From the NCBI RefSeq assembly GCF_009764685.1, contig NZ_VHLM01000010.1, positions 248,001-312,000 of the forward strand: a stretch of 64,000 nucleotides of DNA, read 5' to 3'. This document shows positions 59,501-64,000 of the stretch, piece by piece (positions within the stretch are counted from its first letter, which is position 1; each line of letters opens with the position of its first letter). The position numbers and the translations under genes were made by a program. The notes below the pieces were generated by a model, which worked only from the letters and a program-made list of their open reading frames with translations, ran no database searches and had not been told where the DNA came from. This DNA is from Flavobacterium sp. I-STPP5a (GTDB taxonomy: Bacteria; Bacteroidota; Bacteroidia; Flavobacteriales; Flavobacteriaceae).

Positions 59501-59678
59501 ATATCCAGTTTCTTTCAACGGAAAAATGCGTTTTACCATGGTTTTACCTTTGGATTTAACCGCAGCACAAATTGAGGAAATCGTTATGAAAGACGAAAGA
59601 ACCATCAAGCAACTAGACGGTAAAACACCAAACAAGGTGATTATTGTTCCAGGAAAAATAATTAACTTGGTGGGATAG
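56571..59678 (+). CDS. leuS: leucyl-tRNA synthetase with unusual internal segment
   Basis: The 1035-residue class I enzyme charges tRNA-Leu. It has the HIGH motif in YPSGAGLHVGHPLGYIASD, the editing domain (TTRPDTIFGVTFMTLAPEH, GTGAVMAVPCGDERDYAFA), a zinc-free connecting region (YIGGSEHATGHLLYSRFW), KMSKS in VGREVEKMSKSKYNVV, and the anticodon and C-terminal domains. A ~100-residue stretch at about 655-760 (LEVKLIVEYSITEESKKFIV onward) is longer and different in codon use from the rest; the usual Bacteroidota version there is shorter, from memory. The catalytic parts look intact. Confidence 0.93.
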   Translation: MKYNPNEIDAKWQKYWQENQTFKAENNADKPKYYVLDMFPYPSGAGLHVGHPLGYIASDVFARYKRHQGFNVLHPMGYDSFGLPAEQYAIQTGQRPEDTTRVNIDGGVDKEGNQIAGYRKQLDKIGFSFDWSREVRTSNPDYYKHTQWIFIQLFNSWYNKNSDKAEDISTLTTLFEKEGNATVNAVCDENIDLFSASEWNAFAKETQERILLQYRLTYLAETEVNWCPGLGTVLANDEIVNGVSERGGFTVVRKKMTQWSMRISAYAERLLQGLNDIDWSESIKESQRNWIGKSVGATVEFNVQNSEAKIAVFTTRPDTIFGVTFMTLAPEHKLVSQITTAEQKAEIDAYIEKTSKRSERERMADVKTISGVFTGAFAEHPFTKEPIPVWIGDYVLAGYGTGAVMAVPCGDERDYAFANFFKGQNGMPAIKNIFDQDISEAAYGAKEGFQLVESDFLNGLDYKKGTQKVIEELEKINQGKGKINYRLRDAVFSRQRYWGEPFPVYYVNGLPQMIDAQHLPIILPEVEKYLPTEDGLPPLGNAAVWAWDSVNNKVVETSLVDDTTVFPLELNTMPGWAGSSYYWMRYMDAHNETEFASQEALAYWESVDLYIGGSEHATGHLLYSRFWNKFLKDKGFAPTEEPFKKLINQGMILGTSAFIFRLEVKLIVEYSITEESKKFIVANNLAAGTQATQEVRMSTKYFFSKNKMEEYRFGTFEDLPDEIKIFLKELMDIHIEDSPEGSLETLKYKRDIKISNISFSPIHVDVSLVNSSDELDVENYDKSPTRKINAGGIYVKDENGKFIVGREVEKMSKSKYNVVTPDAICEEYGADTLRLYEMFLGPLEQAKPWNTAGISGVFGFLKKLWRLYFDENGLIVTNDAPTKDNLKSLHKTIKKVAEDIEGFSFNTSVSQFMICVNELSAQNCHSRYILEPLAIVISPYAPHIAEELWSLLGHEGSIAAVSFPVFDPKHLVESEKEYPVSFNGKMRFTMVLPLDLTAAQIEEIVMKDERTIKQLDGKTPNKVIIVPGKIINLVG

Positions 59679-59698
59679 CCTATCAATTTCAATATTTA

Positions 59699-59743
59699 AA
59701 ATTCCAAATTCTAATTTCACAATTGGGTTTGGAATTTTTTTTT
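59699..59743 (+). terminator. terminator after leuS
   Basis: AATTCCAAA pairs with TTTGGAATT across a 20-base loop and is followed by TTTTTTTT. Confidence 0.8.
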
Positions 59744-59788
59744 AGTTTTATAACCACATGTAGCAGTTTAAATATTTTTTTAATTTTT

Positions 59789-59815
59789 TGTAACATTTTA
59801 ATAGTTCTCGTATCC
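59789..59815 (+). promoter_or_regulatory. candidate ECF-sigma promoter (-35 TGTAAC, -10 CGTAT)
   Basis: TGTAACA (59789-59795) and CGTATCC (59809-59815) are 13 bases apart, resembling ECF -35/-10 pairs. It lies 44-70 bases before the ATG of an operon that encodes an ECF sigma factor. It also differs from TAnnTTTG, so the operon may be autoregulated. Confidence 0.45.
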
Positions 59816-59858
59816 AAGAGGCGGATCCATTTTATGAACACTTTAAAAAACTATAAAA

Positions 59859-60710
59859 ATGAAAAAGTATATATTAATTATTGGTGCTATTATGTTATCT
59901 GTATTGTTTTGTACTGTTTTTGGACAAACAAAATCATATCCGTTTGAGGTTATAAAATCAGGAAAAGGTAAAAAAAGTATAGTGTTTATTCCAGGATTTG
60001 CAAGCTCTGGAGCAGTGTGGAACGAAACAAAAGCTAATTTTGAAAATGAGTACACTTGTTACACCTTAACAATGGCTGGCTTTGCGGGCGTTAAACCAGA
60101 AATAAATGCTAATTTTAAAAACTGGGAATCAGCAATTGCAAGCTACATTCAGGATCAAAAAATAGAGAGACCTATTATTGTAGGACACAGTATGGGTGGC
60201 GGACTTGCACTTGCCATTGCGGCGGACTATTCAGAGTTGATAGATAAAATTGTAGTAGTTGATGCGCTACCTTGTCTTGCGGCTTTTGGCAATCCTATGT
60301 TTAAATCACAAGAAAACACCAATTGCACGCCAATGAAAAATCAAATTACTACAATGTCTGAAGATGCTTTTTATCAAATGCAAAAAAGAGGCATTGGTAC
60401 ACTGATGACTAATGTTTCTAAGCAAGAATTGGTGATAAGCTGGAGTGTAAAATCAGATAGAAATACTTTTTGTGATATGTATTGCGATTTTTCTAACACT
60501 GATTTAAGAGATAAGATTGCAGCCATAAAATGTCCTACATTAATATTGTTACAATCTTCTTTTTACAATTCTAAACCAGTTATTGAAGCACAATATAAAA
60601 ATCTTAAAACTGCTCAATTAGCGTATGCAAATAAAGGGCTTCATTTTATTATGTATGATGATAAAGAGTGGTATGAAGCACAATTAAACTCATTTATACG
60701 ATCTAGATAA
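59859..60710 (+). CDS. secreted alpha/beta hydrolase, 283 aa
   Basis: A signal peptide (YILIIGAIMLSVLFCTVFGQ) is followed by a hydrolase core: VFIPGFASSGAVWNE (oxyanion loop), IIVGHSMGGGLALAIAADY (nucleophile Ser in GHSMG), then CPTLILLQSSF and the final His in YANKGLHFIMYDD. The active residues are all there. It may be a lipase or esterase in the periplasm. Its last base is the first of the ECF sigma gene (TAATG), so the hydrolase is tied to envelope stress control. Confidence 0.85.
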   Translation: MKKYILIIGAIMLSVLFCTVFGQTKSYPFEVIKSGKGKKSIVFIPGFASSGAVWNETKANFENEYTCYTLTMAGFAGVKPEINANFKNWESAIASYIQDQKIERPIIVGHSMGGGLALAIAADYSELIDKIVVVDALPCLAAFGNPMFKSQENTNCTPMKNQITTMSEDAFYQMQKRGIGTLMTNVSKQELVISWSVKSDRNTFCDMYCDFSNTDLRDKIAAIKCPTLILLQSSFYNSKPVIEAQYKNLKTAQLAYANKGLHFIMYDDKEWYEAQLNSFIRSR

Positions 60711-61180
60711 TGGAGTTTGAAGTAATTTATAAAACCTATTGGGACAAGATTTTTCGATTGTGCATGGGATATGTCAATGATTATGACTTGGCACAAGATT
60801 TAGCACAAGAAACATTTATTCTAGTTTGGCAAAAATTAGAAAGTTTTAGAAATGAATCTTCTGTTGGTACTTGGATATTTAGGATTGCGACAAACAATTG
60901 CTTACGCCAAATAGAAAAAGAAAAGCGATTTCCTAAAAGAGAACTTCCAGTGCATATTTCTCAAGAAAAAAGCGTGTCTATAGAGCCGCAAATACAATTT
61001 TTATATAAGTGTATTGCAGCGCTACCTGAGATTGACAGAATTATAATTTCTCTAGAGTTAGAAGATGTGAAACAAGCTGAAATTGCTACAATTGTAGGGC
61101 TCTCTGAAGCTAATATTAGAGTTAAAATTCATAGAATAAAAGAAAAACTCACTCAAAAATTCAAACAAAATGGGCAGTAG
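60710..61180 (+). CDS. ECF-type RNA polymerase sigma factor
   Basis: The 156-residue protein has sigma region 2 (YKTYWDKIFRLCMGYVNDYDLAQDLAQETFILVWQKL, with the -10 reading FRNESSVGTWIFRIATN) and region 4 (VKQAEIATIVGLSEANIRVKIHRIKEKL). It overlaps the hydrolase gene by one base and the downstream membrane-protein gene by 11. The operon and its putative ECF-like promoter suggest autoregulation. Confidence 0.92.
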   Translation: MEFEVIYKTYWDKIFRLCMGYVNDYDLAQDLAQETFILVWQKLESFRNESSVGTWIFRIATNNCLRQIEKEKRFPKRELPVHISQEKSVSIEPQIQFLYKCIAALPEIDRIIISLELEDVKQAEIATIVGLSEANIRVKIHRIKEKLTQKFKQNGQ

Positions 61181-61760
61181 TATAGATTTTAAAGATTTAT
61201 GGAGTAAGCAAACCGTGAGTCCGCCAGATATTAATGAGTTGTTAGTAAAACTCAAGCAATTTAAGAACAAAGGCATCAGAAAATTAATTCTTACCAGTAT
61301 TTTGCTAGTGGCTACCATAGGTTTTGTTGCCTTTATTTGGTACATATTTCAACCACAGCTAATAACTACAAAAATAGGGATTACACTTACCATTCTTGCT
61401 ATGTTGGTATTTATGTTTTTTTATAGCAAGCTTGCAGTGAGTTACAAGGCAATTGATGGGCAACAAAGCAATACGGAATATTTACAAAATTTAATTGCTA
61501 TTCAAGTGAAGCAAAAGTTTTTGCAATCTCGCGTTTTGAGTTTGTATTTTATTTTGTTAGGGACAGGAATTTGTTTGTACTTGTATGAATATGCGCTTAA
61601 AATGCCATTGTATATAGCTATTGCCACATATTTTGTAACGCTTTCCTGGTTTGCCTTGAACTGGTTTTACTTAAGACCTAAACAAGTAAAAAAAGAGCGA
61701 GACAAAATAAATGATTTGATTTCCAAGTTTGAAGTGTTGACTAAGCAGTTTGAGGATTAA
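61170..61760 (+). CDS. membrane protein coupled to the ECF sigma gene, 196 aa
   Basis: A soluble N-terminal ~50 residues (GSSIDFKDLWSKQTVSPPDIN) is followed by four helices in pairs (LILTSILLVATIGFVAFIWY, GITLTILAMLVFMFFY, LSLYFILLGTGICLYLY, YIAIATYFVTLSWFALNWF) and a coiled C-terminus. The position, the 11-base overlap and the N-terminal cytosolic part fit an anti-sigma factor, though no zinc anti-sigma motif (HxxxCxxC) is present. It might instead be a stress-response membrane protein. Confidence 0.7.
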   Translation: MGSSIDFKDLWSKQTVSPPDINELLVKLKQFKNKGIRKLILTSILLVATIGFVAFIWYIFQPQLITTKIGITLTILAMLVFMFFYSKLAVSYKAIDGQQSNTEYLQNLIAIQVKQKFLQSRVLSLYFILLGTGICLYLYEYALKMPLYIAIATYFVTLSWFALNWFYLRPKQVKKERDKINDLISKFEVLTKQFED

Positions 61761-61943
61761 AAAGTATCAAAAAAAGAAGCTTCAGATGAGGTGGCTTAGT
61801 GCTAATTTCTTATGTACAGCATTTGCAGGTTTGTGGATATAATGAAATGTTTATTTTTCAATGCCAATTTGACATTAACAAAAAATGGTGCAGAATTTGC
61901 TATTTCTTTAGTAACTTTAATAAAAAATCTAAAAAACAAAGAT

Positions 61944-62630
61944 ATGGGAATGGGTTATTTAATTCTAGCAGGAGCAATAATGCTTTTTAGCTGGTTAGTT
62001 AGTTCAAGACTTAAAAGCAAATTTGAACACTACTCAAAATTACATTTGCAAAACGGAATGACAGGTGCCGAAATTGCCGAGAAAATGTTAGCGGACAATG
62101 GTATTCGTGACGTAAGAGTGATTTCAACCCCTGGACGTTTGACGGATCACTACAATCCTGCTGATAAAACAGTTAATTTAAGCGAGGCCGTGTACAACCA
62201 GCGCAATGCAGCTGCTGCTGCCGTAGCTGCGCATGAGTGTGGACACGCAGTGCAACATGCAGTGGGGTATGAGTGGCTTACCATGAGATCTAAACTTGTT
62301 CCTGTTGTAAACGTAGCCTCTAGTTATATGCAATGGATTTTACTAGCTGGAATCTTAATGATCAAGACTTTTCCGGGATTGTTATTAGTGGGAATTATTA
62401 TTTTTGCGGCAACAACTTTATTTTCAATAGTTACTTTGCCAGTAGAATATGATGCAAGTAATCGTGCTTTGGCTTGGTTAGAAAATAAAAGAATGCTTAC
62501 GCCTCAAGAACAGGCTGGAGCCAAAGATTCTTTAAAATGGGCTGCCAGAACGTATGTTGTAGCCGCTTTAGGTTCTATAGCAACTTTACTGTATTATATC
62601 TCGATTTACATGGGCGGTAGAAGAGACTAA
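61944..62630 (+). CDS. neutral zinc metallopeptidase (YugP-like)
   Basis: The 228-residue protein has an N-terminal helix (GMGYLILAGAIMLFSWLVSSRLK), a peptidase with HECGHAVQHA (HExxH) in AAAVAAHECGHAVQHAVGYEWLTM, and three more helices. Blocks NGMTGAEIAEKMLADNGI, TPGRLTDHYNP and ADKTVNLSEAVY fit the YugP/Zn_peptidase_2 family. ATG 61944 gives the normal start; an upstream frame would add 44 residues with no family pattern. Its substrate is unknown. Confidence 0.88.
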   Translation: MGMGYLILAGAIMLFSWLVSSRLKSKFEHYSKLHLQNGMTGAEIAEKMLADNGIRDVRVISTPGRLTDHYNPADKTVNLSEAVYNQRNAAAAAVAAHECGHAVQHAVGYEWLTMRSKLVPVVNVASSYMQWILLAGILMIKTFPGLLLVGIIIFAATTLFSIVTLPVEYDASNRALAWLENKRMLTPQEQAGAKDSLKWAARTYVVAALGSIATLLYYISIYMGGRRD

Positions 62631-62659
62631 TTCTCTAATTTTCTAAGGATTAATTATCA

Positions 62660-62695
62660 AATCCAAATTCCAATCTTATGGAGTTTGGATTTTTT
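62660..62695 (+). terminator. terminator after the peptidase gene
   Basis: AATCCAAATTCC pairs with GGAGTTTGGATT (one mismatch) and TTTTTA follows. Confidence 0.8.
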
Positions 62696-62696
62696 A

Positions 62697-62781
62697 TTTC
62701 TTACTTCTTATATCTCACTTCTCACTTCTCACATTTCACTTTTCACACTTCTCACATTTAACTTTTCACAACTCACTTTCC
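62697..62781. repeat. TTCTCAC low-complexity repeat
   Basis: The stretch consists of about eight imperfect copies of a TTCTCAC/TTTCACT/TTAACTT 7-9-mer, with a strong C/T bias on one strand. It is intergenic, uninterrupted by a gene, and resembles simple repeats common between Flavobacterium genes. Confidence 0.7.
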
Positions 62782-63252
62782 TCAAAGTTGTATTTGTCGA
62801 TCTATTTGCTGGTCTAGTGAAATAAACGTTTCAGTTCTAGAAACGCCTTCAATAGCTTGAATTTTTGTATTTAGGAGCTGCATCAAATGTTCATTATCTC
62901 GGCATATAATTTTAATTAAAATAGACCAATTTCCGGTAGTGTAATGGCATTCTAAAACTTCTGGAATTTTTTTTAGATCGCGAACGGCTTCAGCGTTCCT
63001 AGCAGCCTTGTCTAGATAAACGCCTACAAAAGCCATAGTATTGTAGCCTAATACTTTGTTGTTTACAGTAAATTTCGATCCTGAAATCACGCCAGATTGC
63101 TCTAGTTTTCGCAAGCGTTGGTGAATTGCAGCTCCTGAAATCCCTATTTTATTCGCAATTTGAAGAATTGGTTTTCGGGCATCCTCCATTAGATCGCGTA
63201 AAATTTCTTTGTCGATACCATCGATTTCTACTACTAGTGAATTTATCTTCAT
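62782..63252 (-). CDS. Lrp/AsnC-family transcriptional regulator
   Basis: The 156-residue protein has an N-terminal AsnC HTH (IDGIDKEILRDLMEDARKPILQIANKIGISGAAIHQRLRKLEQSGVI) and the RAM effector domain (KVLGYNTMAFVGVYLDKAARNAE, CHYTTGNWSILIKIICRDNEHLMQLL, IEGVSRTETFISLDQQI). It probably binds an amino acid and controls amino-acid metabolism genes. No direct target can be told from the neighbours. Confidence 0.92.
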   Translation of the reverse strand: MKINSLVVEIDGIDKEILRDLMEDARKPILQIANKIGISGAAIHQRLRKLEQSGVISGSKFTVNNKVLGYNTMAFVGVYLDKAARNAEAVRDLKKIPEVLECHYTTGNWSILIKIICRDNEHLMQLLNTKIQAIEGVSRTETFISLDQQIDRQIQL

Positions 63253-63360
63253 AGCTTATAAATTTAAATAGGATAATGATATTTTGTTATTATCGAAAAC
63301 CAAATTTACAATAATAAGTAGCATTAGTAACATTAAGTAAAGAAATGTAGTGATATAAAA

Positions 63361-63387
63361 AAAGCCATTCGGATTGCGAATGGCTTT
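63361..63387 (-). terminator. terminator for hemD
   Basis: AAAGCCATTCG and CGAATGGCTTT are perfect arms around GATTG; on the minus strand a T-tract follows. It is 22 bases past the hemD stop. Confidence 0.9.
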
Positions 63388-63408
63388 AATATGTATGTTA
63401 TAAAAAAA

Positions 63409-64000
63409 TTATTTTGCTTTATTAGCTTCGGTAATGTATTTTTCTAAAGCCATAGTCATAGAAGGTGTTGCTGGTGTTGGTGCAAGAATGTCTACTCTTA
63501 AACCATGATCTAGTGCTTCTTTTTGAGTTGTACTTCCAAAAACTGCTATGCGTGTATTGTTTTGCTCAAAATCAGGAAAATTCATAAACAATGATTTTAT
63601 CCCAGTAGGACTGAAAAAAGCCAGTACGTCATAATATACATCAGCAAGATCAGATAAGTCGCTCATTACAGTTTTGTAAAAAACACCAGGAGTCCAGTCA
63701 ACCTTTAAAGCATTTAGCGTTATTGGTGCATCAGCATTCAATTGATCCGAGGCTGGTAGTAAAAACTTTTCGTCTTTGTATTTTTTTATCAGCGGAGATA
63801 AATCAGCAAAGTCTTTTGGTCCTACGTAAATTTTGCGCTTACGGTACACTACGTATTTTTGAAGGTAAAAAGCAATAGCTTCAGATTGACAAAAGTACTT
63901 TAATCCTTCGGGGACTTTGTAGCGCATTTCGTCAGCAACTCTAAAAAAATGATCTACCGCATTTTTACTTGTTAAAATAATTGCGGTGTAGTGGTTAAGA
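63409..64000 (-). CDS. hemD: uroporphyrinogen-III synthase, 5' end cut off by window
   Basis: The frame stays open to the right edge: before the internal Met at 63927 it reads LNHYTAIILTSKNAVDHFFRVADE. TSKNAV and the later YYDVLAFFSPTGIKSLFMNF and IAVFGSTTQKEALDHGLRVDI are the two conserved blocks of the HemD fold, and PTPATPSMTMALEKYI the C-terminal one. The enzyme closes hydroxymethylbilane to uroporphyrinogen III in heme synthesis. The start and about the first 60 residues are outside. Confidence 0.85.
   Translation of the reverse strand, partial: LNHYTAIILTSKNAVDHFFRVADEMRYKVPEGLKYFCQSEAIAFYLQKYVVYRKRKIYVGPKDFADLSPLIKKYKDEKFLLPASDQLNADAPITLNALKVDWTPGVFYKTVMSDLSDLADVYYDVLAFFSPTGIKSLFMNFPDFEQNNTRIAVFGSTTQKEALDHGLRVDILAPTPATPSMTMALEKYITEANKAK

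Noticed and set aside
61812..61943. 44-residue N-terminal extension of the YugP-like peptidase
   Set aside because: The extension has no family match, and the membrane helix of the family begins right at ATG 61944.
62697..62781. TTCTCAC repeats considered as a CRISPR-like array
   Set aside because: Units are 7-9 bases, imperfect and without spacers. No cas gene is in the window.

Overview
The window is AT-rich and reads as a chromosome segment of a Flavobacterium-like member of the Bacteroidota. The signs are TAnnTTTG-type promoter boxes, almost no Shine-Dalgarno sequences, type IX secretion C-termini, choice-of-anchor D repeats, the ftsX-DUF3098-uppP-truB gene order, a HopJ-family gene, and a candidate Flavo-1 structured RNA upstream of asnS. 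No species can be named from sequence reading alone.

Layout. (1) 1-1860 is chromosomal: the end of an FAD oxidoreductase gene and a transglycosylase (mtgA). (2) 1906-2350 is a compound tRNA-end region: a GIY-YIG nuclease ORF lies between two copies of a terminator plus tRNA 3' half. (3) 2304-24324 is a ~22 kb integrated island. It is bounded by a 46-bp direct repeat (one mismatch) that is the 3' part of tRNA-Ala(GGC); the intact tRNA is at 24277-24353. A 21-bp motif repeated inside both ends looks like an integrase arm site. Mobility genes lie at the right and face left: an unknown 276-aa protein, an excisionase-like HTH protein, DUF3987, a tyrosine integrase, an ANT-domain protein, an AAA_24-like ATPase and DUF3871. 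The middle (6300-18051) is a rightward block of defence-type cargo: a fused type IIG restriction-modification enzyme, an unknown 426-aa protein, a GIY-YIG protein, a 60-aa protein, an SMC-like zinc-hook ATPase, a GmrSD-like DUF262/HNH protein, a HigB toxin with a HigA-ImmA/IrrE antitoxin, and a ParB-fold protein. The left part holds an unknown secreted/membrane gene set, an XRE regulator, a RadC-like JAB protein and a 131-aa protein. No relaxase or conjugation gene was seen, so the island looks integrative but not self-transmissible.

(4) 24364-64000 is mostly ordinary chromosome. It carries enoyl-CoA hydratase, a giant T9SS-exported protein beside a PID-CTERM-like small protein, queD, lpxH, an SMR exporter plus an Na+/H+ antiporter, an RND/MMPL transporter, a SpoU methyltransferase, asnS, rpoN, two secreted proteins, tdk, rsmI, an amine oxidase, a HopJ-family protein, recJ, an MFS transporter, a Cys-rich small protein, a YbjQ pseudogene with an in-frame stop, frr, pyrH, a patatin, a thioredoxin-like protein, truB, uppP, DUF3098, ftsX, leuS with an unusual ~100-residue segment, a hydrolase-ECF sigma-membrane protein operon with a possible ECF promoter, a YugP-like metalloprotease, an Lrp regulator and the end of hemD.

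The most promising candidate for an undescribed system is the compact GIY-YIG / 60-aa / SMC-like ATPase unit (10667-13730). It pairs a DNA-sensing type of ATPase with a small nuclease-fold partner, in the middle of the defence cargo.
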